A stretch of 64,000 bases of DNA from Priestia aryabhattai B8W22 (GTDB lineage Bacteria > Bacillota > Bacilli > Bacillales > Bacillaceae_H), in the NCBI RefSeq assembly GCF_000956595.1, contig NZ_JYOO01000007.1:1-64000 (forward strand). The letters are read 5' to 3'. Positions 53,883 through 64,000 of the stretch are shown here, one piece after another (position 1 is the stretch's first letter; every line of letters begins with the position of its first letter). The translations under genes were made by a program, and so were the position numbers. The notes under the pieces were generated by a model that worked only from the letters and a program-made list of their open reading frames with translations, did no database searches and was not told the origin of the DNA.

Positions 53883-54884
53883 ATGCGCAAAACGATTATC
53901 TTACTTTTTATGTTCATGTCTATATTCACAGGATGGCACCACGTAACAGCTGAATCTTCAGCAGATCAAGAAAAAATGCTTATTCAAAAGAGATTAGAGC
54001 TGTATAAACAAATGGAAGCCGCTACTACAATTCCTTGGTATTACTTTGCTGGAATTGACCAGTATGAACGAAATATTCGACGCTCTCATAAAGATATTCC
54101 AAGAGAAAAAGGTGCGATCGCCATTTATTATCCTCCAGAAAAATGGTCAGGTTCTCTAAATCCAAATTTGGAAGATACAAACCCACTAACTATTTCTCTC
54201 CTCGGGGGAATAGGTAAAGATGGGAATGGAGACAAAAAAGCAGACCAATTTAATGATGAAGATATGCTTTTTACCATGGCAGATTATATTCGGACGTTCG
54301 GGGTATCCGAAGACTATATTAAAATTGCGCTTTGGAACTATTATCACCGGGCTAAAGCGGTTGATATTATTTTAGGGAATGCTAAAATTTTTCGCCATTA
54401 CGGTCGCATTGATTTAAAAGGTTCTTCATTTCCTGTGCCTCTCCGTGCGAACTACAGTTATCGCAGTACATGGGGAGATGCGCGCGGCTGGGGTGGAAAA
54501 CGAATCCATGAAGGAACAGACATTTTTGCAAATTACGGAGTTCCAGTAAAATCCCCTTGCTATGGCATTATTGAGCTTAAAGGATGGAATAAATATGGAG
54601 GCTGGCGAATCGGTATTCGTGACCTTCATAATAACTATCATTATTTAGCTCATTTAAGCGGGTTTGCAAAAAATTTAAAAGTAGGGCAAATTGTAGAACC
54701 AGGAACACTCATTGGCGGAGTAGGAAGTTCCGGTTATGGACCTCCTGGAACTTCTGGGAAATTCCCTCCTCACTTGCATTATGGAATGTATAAAGATAAC
54801 GGCAAAAATGAGTGGTCGTTTGACCCATATCCTCAGTTAAGAACGTGGGAAAGAAATGATCGTTTAGAACTAAAGAAAAAATAA
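53883..54884 (+). CDS. lytH: M23 endopeptidase LytH
   Basis: A 333-residue exported peptidase. The signal peptide MRKTIILLFMFMSIFTGWHHVTA ends near Ala23. The C-terminal LytM domain has HEGTDIFANYG with metal His and Asp, and HLHYG with the second HxH. LytH of B. subtilis (YunA) cleaves between L-Ala and D-Glu to leave single L-Ala side chains in the spore cortex. AAAGGGGG precedes the ATG. The polypeptide slightly exceeds the core domain because of a roughly 200-residue N-terminal helical region. Confidence 0.9.
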   Translation: MRKTIILLFMFMSIFTGWHHVTAESSADQEKMLIQKRLELYKQMEAATTIPWYYFAGIDQYERNIRRSHKDIPREKGAIAIYYPPEKWSGSLNPNLEDTNPLTISLLGGIGKDGNGDKKADQFNDEDMLFTMADYIRTFGVSEDYIKIALWNYYHRAKAVDIILGNAKIFRHYGRIDLKGSSFPVPLRANYSYRSTWGDARGWGGKRIHEGTDIFANYGVPVKSPCYGIIELKGWNKYGGWRIGIRDLHNNYHYLAHLSGFAKNLKVGQIVEPGTLIGGVGSSGYGPPGTSGKFPPHLHYGMYKDNGKNEWSFDPYPQLRTWERNDRLELKKK

Positions 54885-54915
54885 AAAAACAGGAAGCCGA
54901 CGCTTCCTGTTTTTT
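54884..54915. terminator. bidirectional terminator after lytH
   Basis: ACAGGAAGC-CGAC-GCTTCCTGT with A7 and T7 between lytH and the convergent small subunit gene. Confidence 0.9.
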
Positions 54916-55030
54916 ATCCTGATGCTTTGCTTTCTTTTGCTTTTTTCACAGCATGAGCAATACTCGCGGCCAAGCCGCCCCATATGATGACCATCCCTAC
55001 AACCATCATTGTAATTGAACTTCCATCCAT
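54914..55030 (-). CDS. MetS-family small subunit of the adjacent NSS transporter
   Basis: A 38-residue protein (MDGSSITMMVVGMVIIWGG...) with one membrane span and a basic, Lys-rich tail. MetS of the Corynebacterium MetPS methionine/alanine uptake system has the same design; here it partners the large transporter encoded just upstream. Its ATG shares the last base of the transporter's TAA stop (TAATG), so the two are translationally coupled. It is too short for routine gene calling and easily missed. Confidence 0.85.
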   Translation of the reverse strand: MDGSSITMMVVGMVIIWGGLAASIAHAVKKAKESKASG

Positions 55031-56544
55031 TATTTAGAAACCCCCTTCTCTTTAACTGACAAACGGATCGTCCCATCTTTCCATCGTGCAAAAGAGAAAA
55101 CAATTCCTAAAATAACAGCCAGAGCTGCCACGCCCCAACCAAAAGGACCTACAAAAGTCGTTGCATACTGCTCGTAATTTTCCGAAATATTTTTCCGGAA
55201 GTTATCAAACATCATATACCCAAGTACAAGTGGTGTAACGACTCCTAAACATATCTTCCACCATGATCCGATTCGGATATCAGAGACTTCATTTGCATGC
55301 TGCTGAAGGCTGCTCAGCTTTTTAAATACCCAAGCAACTAATACAACTTCTACTAAGCCTGCTAAAGCAACTCCGAAGTTATTAATGAAATAGTCGACCA
55401 CATCTAAGAAATAAAGTCCGCCTTGTGTTGCAAATAACAGCGAGCAAATTGAAGCGATTCCTCCGCCTATTAATACAGATTTTGTACGTGAGATAGTAAA
55501 TTTATCTTGAATGCCTGCTACAAAGGTTTCAATAATTGAAATAAGCGATGTTAATCCTGCTAATGTTAAGGAAGCAAAGAATAGCATTCCAAACAGCTGT
55601 TTAAAGGCCGGAAATTCATTAATAATTTGCGGGAAAACAACAAAGGCTAGTCCTACCCCTCCCTGAACCACTTTATCGATTGGGATACCTTGCTGAGTAG
55701 CCATAAAACCAAGTGCGCTAAACACACCGATTCCTGCTAGTAATTCAAAAGCGGAATTACCGAATCCAGTAATAAACGCATTATTAGTTAAATCAGATTT
55801 TTTTGGAAGGTAGCTGGAATAAGTGATCATAATAGCAAAACCAACAGATAAACTAAAGAAAATTTGACCATATGCCGCAATCCAAACCTTTCCATCTCCA
55901 ATTGCGCTCCAGTTTGGTTTAAAGAAAGCGTGCAGACCTTCCATTGCTCCGTCTAATGTTACTGCTCGAATGACGATGATTAAAAATAGAACAATTAGTG
56001 TTGGTAAAAAGATTTTGTTTGCCGCTTCAATTCCTTTTTTGATTCCTTTTAATAACACACCTAACGTGACAATCCATACAAGTACAAGCGGAATTAAAAC
56101 ATGTAATACGATGCTTCCTGTTTGTCCTGGTGCTTCAGCTAATTTTAAGTAATCTCCATATAAAAACGCTTCTGTATCCTTTCCCCAGCTTAACTTAAAT
56201 GAAAAGATAAAATACGACATCGCCCACGCGATAATAACGGAATAGTAAACTGAAATAAAAAAGGAAATAGCTACTTGCCACCAGCCTAGCCACTCAGCCT
56301 TTGGACTTAGTCTCGCTAATGATAAAGGAGAAGAACCTTTATATTTATGACCTATAGCAAACTCCATGATTAAAATAGGAATTCCTGCCGTCAACAAAGC
56401 AAATAAATAGGGAAGAAAAAATGCTCCTCCTCCATTTTCATATGCAGTAGCTGGAAACCTCCATATATTCCCTAGTCCAATTGCTGAACCTGCTGCTGCT
56501 AAAATAAACCCTGCTCTTGATCCCCACTGCGGCCTATTTTCCAC
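55030..56544 (-). CDS. neurotransmitter:sodium symporter family transporter
   Basis: A 504-residue LeuT-fold symporter with 12 spans. The N-terminus GFILAAAGSAIGLGNIWRFP carries TM1 with the Na1/Na2 site residues, and ENGGGAFFLPYLFALLTAGIP follows. It would use the Na+ gradient to import an amino acid; the methionine/alanine-type MetP is the best-characterised relative with a small subunit. The small-subunit gene is coupled downstream. The B. subtilis counterparts YocR and YhdH belong to the same family. Confidence 0.88.
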   Translation of the reverse strand: MENRPQWGSRAGFILAAAGSAIGLGNIWRFPATAYENGGGAFFLPYLFALLTAGIPILIMEFAIGHKYKGSSPLSLARLSPKAEWLGWWQVAISFFISVYYSVIIAWAMSYFIFSFKLSWGKDTEAFLYGDYLKLAEAPGQTGSIVLHVLIPLVLVWIVTLGVLLKGIKKGIEAANKIFLPTLIVLFLIIVIRAVTLDGAMEGLHAFFKPNWSAIGDGKVWIAAYGQIFFSLSVGFAIMITYSSYLPKKSDLTNNAFITGFGNSAFELLAGIGVFSALGFMATQQGIPIDKVVQGGVGLAFVVFPQIINEFPAFKQLFGMLFFASLTLAGLTSLISIIETFVAGIQDKFTISRTKSVLIGGGIASICSLLFATQGGLYFLDVVDYFINNFGVALAGLVEVVLVAWVFKKLSSLQQHANEVSDIRIGSWWKICLGVVTPLVLGYMMFDNFRKNISENYEQYATTFVGPFGWGVAALAVILGIVFSFARWKDGTIRLSVKEKGVSK

Positions 56545-56715
56545 TGTAATTCCCCCTCTTGTTCTCTCCCTACCCTCTTTTTATCGTAGATCAGCGAGAA
56601 TTTTTATAATTTTTAGATTATTCTCTCTATAACTTCCTACCTCAAATTATAGAAGGGAGAAGATAGTATGTCAAAATATTTTTTATAGAAAATTCAGACA
56701 AATTACCCAATGAAT

Positions 56716-56762
56716 AAAAGCAAGTATGAAAGTCTTTTTGAACTTCCGCACCTGCTTTTTTA
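56716..56762 (-). terminator. yunB terminator
   Basis: AAAAGCAGGTGCGGAAGTTC and GACTTTCATACTTGCTTTT pair imperfectly into a long hairpin on the minus strand after yunB. Confidence 0.65.
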
Positions 56763-56792
56763 ATAATACTTTATCACGTTAATATAATATTG

Positions 56793-57545
56793 TTAATTTT
56801 TCTTCGGAAGTTCAATCGCCGGAGAAGACGAGTTTCCACCGTTAAAATAGTCAGGAACATTTCCAGGAATAACGGTGCCTCCGACCGGGATCGTAGCCGT
56901 AACGGTTGTTTTTTTAGTTGCAAATGGGATAATGATTTGCATGTTTACTTTTACTTTGATAGACACTTCAAGAAACGCATTATTTATTCCATACTCTTCG
57001 ATTTTTCGCACTACGTCTGTTTGAACGTCACCAATAGCATGAAATTTAACCGGAATAAGCGGACCTAGATTTCCAAGCAGCGCATTATTAGTCGCTTGCC
57101 CAAGCGGAACTTGGTATACAATTCCTTGATTCCGCAGCTTTTCACTTTTTTCAATACGAATATCTGTTGGAAGTTCAAGTGCATCTAAATTCCCTTTCTC
57201 TGCTTCTTTTAAGTTAGCCTGGACAAATGACGTAGTTTGAGCTCTAACCCGATTTACAAGCGCTGTGTCAATTTTGGCTACTTGACCGTTAGGTGTAGAT
57301 TCCACTTTAATGACATCTACGTCCAGTTGATCAAGTACCTGTTTATTCACCGCTTTATTAATAACTAAAGTTGCAATCTCTTTTGTTTGTGCTTCAGCAT
57401 ATTTCATTAACGTCGGTTCAATCCCTCTATTAATTAGCCATAATCCTACCCCTGTGGAAAGCATAAAAAAAAGAAAGGTGAGCAACAGAACGTAACGAAA
57501 AGGAAGCGGGCCTTTTCTTGTTAATTTCCGACGAAGTTTAACCAA
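56793..57545 (-). CDS. yunB: sporulation protein YunB
   Basis: A 250-residue protein with one N-terminal membrane anchor (FRYVLLLTFLFFMLSTGVGLWLI) and a long extracytoplasmic domain (QTKEIATLVINKAVNKQVLDQL; VPLGQATNNALLGNLGPLIPV). YunB of B. subtilis is sigma-E-dependent and needed for normal sporulation. The start is TTG 57545 with AAGGAGGG upstream. Located as in B. subtilis, ahead of yunC. Confidence 0.88.
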   Translation of the reverse strand: MVKLRRKLTRKGPLPFRYVLLLTFLFFMLSTGVGLWLINRGIEPTLMKYAEAQTKEIATLVINKAVNKQVLDQLDVDVIKVESTPNGQVAKIDTALVNRVRAQTTSFVQANLKEAEKGNLDALELPTDIRIEKSEKLRNQGIVYQVPLGQATNNALLGNLGPLIPVKFHAIGDVQTDVVRKIEEYGINNAFLEVSIKVKVNMQIIIPFATKKTTVTATIPVGGTVIPGNVPDYFNGGNSSSPAIELPKKN

Positions 57546-57634
57546 AAAAAATCCCTCCTTACAAGCTATATGTATGCATGTATAAGGAGGTTCACGCTTC
57601 TTTTAAAAAGTTTTATCTTAAATTCTCGACTATA

Positions 57635-57937
57635 TTAAAGCATTTTCAATAAAGCATCTTTGCCAATTGTTCCTTTAAAAATCCCTCTTTTTTCAGCTTC
57701 AAGCGTTACAGATTCAAGCGGCGCTTCAAGAAGCTGCTCAATTGTACGTACACCTACAGCTCTTCCAGCTATTATTTGACGATCAGCTAATTTGTCATTT
57801 AATAGACCTACGTCTAGTGCTCCGCACATAATGTACCCTTTATCTGATGAAATTGTTAACAGAGTTGTTTTTGGCAGCAATACGGTAACTGCATTAAACG
57901 TATGACCTTCAATTACGATAGGCGCTAGGGTAATCAT
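57635..57937 (-). CDS. yunC: DUF1805 protein YunC
   Basis: A 100-residue protein, essentially one DUF1805 domain: LLTISSDKGYIMCGALDVGLLNDKLADRQIIAGRAVGVRTIEQLLEAPLE. B. subtilis YunC (101 residues) is a structural-genomics target with no proven role. GGAGTGAG precedes the ATG. Confidence 0.85.
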   Translation of the reverse strand: MITLAPIVIEGHTFNAVTVLLPKTTLLTISSDKGYIMCGALDVGLLNDKLADRQIIAGRAVGVRTIEQLLEAPLESVTLEAEKRGIFKGTIGKDALLKML

Positions 57938-58068
57938 AGTAACTCACTCCTTTCTTAATCAATTTATGATTTTGAAAGAAAAAAGTGAGGTTTTACATAT
58001 ACTTTTCTACCTATTTGACGTTTGTATTCCTTCTTCCTTATTTATATAAACTTTTATAGAACTCAGTG

Positions 58069-58922
58069 CTAAAATTCATTAAAAAAATCTAATTGTTTAG
58101 GAGCTAAATTCTCATATTCAATATTTAATAAACTCATGAGCTGTTTGGCATTATGTACAGCATCTCCGCCGGAGTTATTATTAAATAACAGGTAAATGTC
58201 CTTCGTTTGTTTTTGCAGCTTTTCAAGACGTTCTTTCCACTCTAGAAGCTCTTTTTCATTGTAGCGATACAAAAACCTTACCGCTCGCCAATTGCCTTCT
58301 GGGGGTTTGTTCCAACCGTGTACGTTTCGTCCATGAAAACGTATGAGTGTTTTCTGTTTATCTGTAGCATGAATCACAATGGGAATAGATCCTTCTCCTG
58401 CCTGCGGTTCATCACAAATACCGTGAATCCACTTCTCTTGTTCCATAAACGTTAGCGTTTTATCGTAGAAAAACGGCTTAAACCAAGACTGATTTCGAAA
58501 CTCAAGGGCTACTGGCAAATCTCCAAACTTCTCACGGCTATATCTCAAATATGCTACGTTTTCTTTTGTACAGTCAAACCACGGTGGCATTTGAAATAAA
58601 ATCATGGCCAGCTTATTTGAACTTACGTACGGCTTCACTGATTCTAAAAATGCATGAAACATTTCTTCCTTGCTGTCAAACGGATTTCCTTCTCTCATAT
58701 CCCCTGTGTGCCTTGATAGGCTTTTACCACAAAACGAAAAGATTTCGGTGTATCATTCACCCACTTTTCTACATTTGATTTAGGTTGAATTGCATAAAAA
58801 GATGAATCGACTTCAACAATTGGAAAATGGCCTGCGTATACGGCAAGCTTGTCTCTTGATGAAACACCCGCTTCATATAATGAATCATGATCTCCCCAGC
58901 CTGTGACTCCAATATAAATCAT
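58069..58922 (-). pseudogene. yunF: DUF72/YecE-family protein, broken by a frameshift
   Basis: Two minus-strand frames encode adjacent parts of one DUF72 (YecE-like, TIM-barrel) protein. The first (from 58922) ends FRFVVKAYQGTQGI; the second picks up MREGNPFDSKEEMF, then IRFHGRNVHGW and YLLFNNNSGGDAVHNA. Adding one base at the GGGG run (near + strand 58700-58703) would join them as YQGTQGDMREGNPF, for about 284 residues, close to B. subtilis YunF (282). Either the gene is inactivated in this strain or the base count of the homopolymer is wrong. The rest of both halves is intact. Confidence 0.75.
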
Positions 58923-58978
58923 GCCATTCCTCCTCTATTTTCTTAGCATCGCTTTTCTTTATTTTAATACAAACGATA

Positions 58979-59017
58979 CAAAAAAACTCGTTTGCATAAA
59001 CAGCAAACGAGTTTTTA
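58979..59017. terminator. bidirectional terminator between sufB and yunF
   Basis: ACTCGTTTGC / GCAAACGAGT with flanking A- and T-tracts; terminates the suf operon on the minus strand. Confidence 0.85.
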
Positions 59018-59024
59018 TCTATTA

Positions 59025-60422
59025 TTAACCGATTGAACCTTCCATTTCAAATTTGATTAGACGGTTCATTTCTACTGCATATTCCATTGGAAGCTCTTTT
59101 GTAAATGGCTCAATAAAGCCCATTACAATCATTTCTGTCGCTTCTTCTTCAGAAATACCGCGGCTCATTAGATAGAATAATTGTTCTTCAGACACTTTTG
59201 ATACTTTCGCTTCGTGTTCAAGTGAGATGTTATCATTTAAAATCTCATTGTACGGAATTGTATCAGAAGTTGATTGATTATCCATAATCAGCGTATCACA
59301 CTCAATGTTCGCACGTGCACCTTCTGCTTTACGGCCGAAGTGTACGATACCGCGGTATGTTACTTTACCGCCTTGTTTTGAAATTGATTTTGATACGATC
59401 GTTGAAGATGTGTTCGGTGCTAAGTGAATCATTTTTGCACCAGCATCTTGGTGCTGTCCTTTACCAGCAAGGGCAATAGATAATGTCATACCACGTGCAC
59501 CTTCACCTTTTAAAATAACAGCTGGATATTTCATTGTTAACTTAGAACCGATGTTTCCATCGATCCATTCCATTGTTGCGTTTGCTTCACAAACCGCGCG
59601 TTTTGTTACAAGGTTGTATACGTTGTTCGCCCAGTTTTGAATTGTTGTATAGCGGCAATACGCGTCTTTTTTAATGATGATTTCTACAACGGCACTGTGA
59701 AGAGAGTTTGTTGTATAAACAGGTGCTGTACAGCCCTCTACATAGTGGACGTGTGAGCCTTCATCAGCAATAATTAACGTACGCTCAAACTGTCCCATAT
59801 TTTCAGAGTTAATACGGAAATAAGCTTGTAATGGTGTATCTACTTTTACGCCTTTTGGTACGTAAATGAATGATCCACCAGACCAAACCGCTGAGTTAAG
59901 AGCAGAGAATTTGTTATCCGTTGGCGGGATAACTTTTCCAAAATGCTCACGGAAAATATCTTCGTTTTCTTTTAGTGCCGTATCTGTATCTTTAAATACG
60001 ATACCTTGCGCTTCAAGATCTTCTTTCATATTGTGATAAACAACTTCAGATTCGTACTGAGCTGATACACCCGCAAGATACTTTTGCTCTGCTTCAGGAA
60101 TACCAAGTTTATCAAACGTTTGTTTAATTTCTTCAGGAACTTCATCCCAAGAACGTTCAGACTTCTCAGATGGTTTTACGTAGTACGTAATTTCATCAAA
60201 GTCTAAGCTTGCCATGTCTCCGCCCCACTGTGGCATTGGCATGTTGTAGAAGTGCTCTAGAGATTTCAAACGGAAGTCAAGCATCCATTGTGGTTCCTCT
60301 TTCATACGAGAAATTTCTTCTACGATTTCTTTTGTTAAACCGCGTTTAGAGCGGAAAATTGATACGTCTTTATCGGAAAATCCATATTTATAATCGCCGA
60401 TTTCTGGCATTTTTTTAGCCAT
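59025..60422 (-). CDS. sufB: Fe-S cluster scaffold subunit SufB
   Basis: A 465-residue SufB, which with SufC and SufD forms the scaffold complex building Fe-S clusters. Conserved features include [24 protein letters not shown] with the scaffold-associated Cys, the central right-handed beta-helix, and [21 protein letters not shown]. It is last in the sufCDSUB operon, followed by a terminator. No separate iron donor is seen here. Confidence 0.96.
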   Translation of the reverse strand: MAKKMPEIGDYKYGFSDKDVSIFRSKRGLTKEIVEEISRMKEEPQWMLDFRLKSLEHFYNMPMPQWGGDMASLDFDEITYYVKPSEKSERSWDEVPEEIKQTFDKLGIPEAEQKYLAGVSAQYESEVVYHNMKEDLEAQGIVFKDTDTALKENEDIFREHFGKVIPPTDNKFSALNSAVWSGGSFIYVPKGVKVDTPLQAYFRINSENMGQFERTLIIADEGSHVHYVEGCTAPVYTTNSLHSAVVEIIIKKDAYCRYTTIQNWANNVYNLVTKRAVCEANATMEWIDGNIGSKLTMKYPAVILKGEGARGMTLSIALAGKGQHQDAGAKMIHLAPNTSSTIVSKSISKQGGKVTYRGIVHFGRKAEGARANIECDTLIMDNQSTSDTIPYNEILNDNISLEHEAKVSKVSEEQLFYLMSRGISEEEATEMIVMGFIEPFTKELPMEYAVEMNRLIKFEMEGSIG

Positions 60423-60467
60423 CTTTTATTACCCCCTACTTGATAGGATTGGGAATGAATGAAGGTC

Positions 60468-63419
<2,952 letters not shown>

Positions 63420-63436
63420 AGAGATCCTCCTAACTC

Positions 63437-64000
63437 TTAAGCTTCTTGCTCTACAGTTTCGTCTTCAATACCTAATTCTTGTTTGATCCAGTCATAACCT
63501 TCTGCCTCTAGACGCTGTGCTAATTCTGGTCCGCCTGATTTTACAACGCGACCTTGCATCATAACGTGAACTTTATCTGGTGTAATGTAGTTTAATAAAC
63601 GTTGATAGTGAGTAATCATTAAGCAACCGAACTCGCTGCCGCGCAGTTCATTAATACCTTTTGATACAACCTTTAACGCATCGATATCTAAACCAGAGTC
63701 GATTTCATCTAAAATTGCAATTCCTGGTTGAAGCATCATTAATTGAAGAATTTCGTTACGCTTCTTCTCACCGCCAGAGAAACCTTCATTTAGGTAACGC
63801 TGTGCCATGTCTTGATCCATTTCTAAGAAATCCATGTTTTTGTCTAATTGACGGATGAATTTCATTAGTGAAATTTCTTCGCCTTCTTCACGACGAGCAT
63901 TAATTGCTGAACGTAGGAAGTCTGCATTTGTTACACCGCTGATTTCACTTGGATATTGCATCGCTAGGAATAGACCTGCACGAGCGCGCTCATCTACTTC
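63437..64000 (-). CDS. sufC: Fe-S assembly ATPase SufC, 5' part beyond the window
   Basis: The visible 187 codons are the C-terminal three quarters of SufC, the ABC-type ATPase of the scaffold complex. The signature GFSGGEKKRNEIL and Walker B GIAILDEIDSGLDIDALK are present; the H-loop is MITHYQRLL. The frame remains open to the right edge, with Walker A missing because it lies outside. The ATG at 63961 is internal (AGLFLAMQYP), not the start. First gene of the suf operon seen here. Confidence 0.95.
   Translation of the reverse strand, partial: EVDERARAGLFLAMQYPSEISGVTNADFLRSAINARREEGEEISLMKFIRQLDKNMDFLEMDQDMAQRYLNEGFSGGEKKRNEILQLMMLQPGIAILDEIDSGLDIDALKVVSKGINELRGSEFGCLMITHYQRLLNYITPDKVHVMMQGRVVKSGGPELAQRLEAEGYDWIKQELGIEDETVEQEA

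Noticed and set aside
54870-55103. 77-residue minus-strand frame overlapping the NSS transporter end
   Set aside because: It is out of frame with both the transporter and the MetS-like subunit, which fit the family; this frame has no recognisable content.

Overview
The window looks like the core chromosome of a low-GC, spore-forming Bacillaceae, most probably Priestia (Bacillus) megaterium or a close relative. The DNA is AT-rich and ribosome sites are strong AGGAGG types. TTG and GTG starts are common. Gene order follows the Bacillus subtilis yug, mrp, yui/yum, yut, yun and suf neighbourhoods closely. The sulfate operon carries the sirA-sirB-sirC trio known from B. megaterium. Sporulation genes are scattered throughout (cdaS, kapB/kapD, yutH, yutC, lytH, yunB).

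Layout. 1-278: tandem rRNA-type promoters fire leftward off the edge. 279-3100: a small membrane protein, an acyl-CoA synthetase and an MgtC family protein on the + strand. 3128-9400: the leftward sulfate assimilation and siroheme operon cysH-cysP-sat-cysC-sirA-sirB-sirC, behind a SAM (S-box) riboswitch and a second terminator; cysP is frameshifted. 9668-11631: the diadenylate cyclase cdaS, a VOC protein and a K+ channel. 11641-13495: yugN and pgi. 14203-19956: the complete seven-gene Mrp Na+/H+ antiporter operon. 20001-30515: yugJ, yuzA, yugI, alaRT, yugF, patB, a SodC-like lipoprotein, kapB, kapD and small genes. 30532-42602: yuiF, pepA, yuiD, yuiC, yuiB, yumB, yumC, yutM, dapF, yuzB, yutJ and yuzD. 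42796-54884: yutI, the hom-thrC-thrB operon, a 2-hydroxyacid dehydrogenase, yutH to yutC, lipA and lytH. 54914-58922: a neurotransmitter:sodium symporter with a 38-residue small subunit, yunB, yunC and a frameshifted DUF72 gene. 59025-64000: the SUF Fe-S operon sufC-D-S-U-B, with sufC cut by the right edge.

The genes form a few themes. One is sulfur: sulfate uptake and reduction, siroheme for sulfite reductase, the C-S lyase PatB, and SAM control. Another is iron-sulfur assembly and use: SUF, YutM, YutI and LipA. A third is redox flavoproteins (YumB, YumC, YutJ). A fourth is Na+/K+/H+ homeostasis (Mrp, K+ channel, with c-di-AMP synthesis beside it).

I saw no prophage, insertion sequence with transposase, CRISPR array, tRNA gene or defence island, and no clear undescribed multi-gene system. 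The points most worth checking are the two-stage leader of the cysH operon, two homopolymer-associated frameshifts (cysP and the DUF72 gene), the structured 490-base yumB-yumC intergenic region with a Fur-like box, an interspersed GC-rich repeat, and some proteins lacking expected catalytic or ligand residues. Gene names are assigned from recalled B. subtilis family members and gene order, not from a database search.
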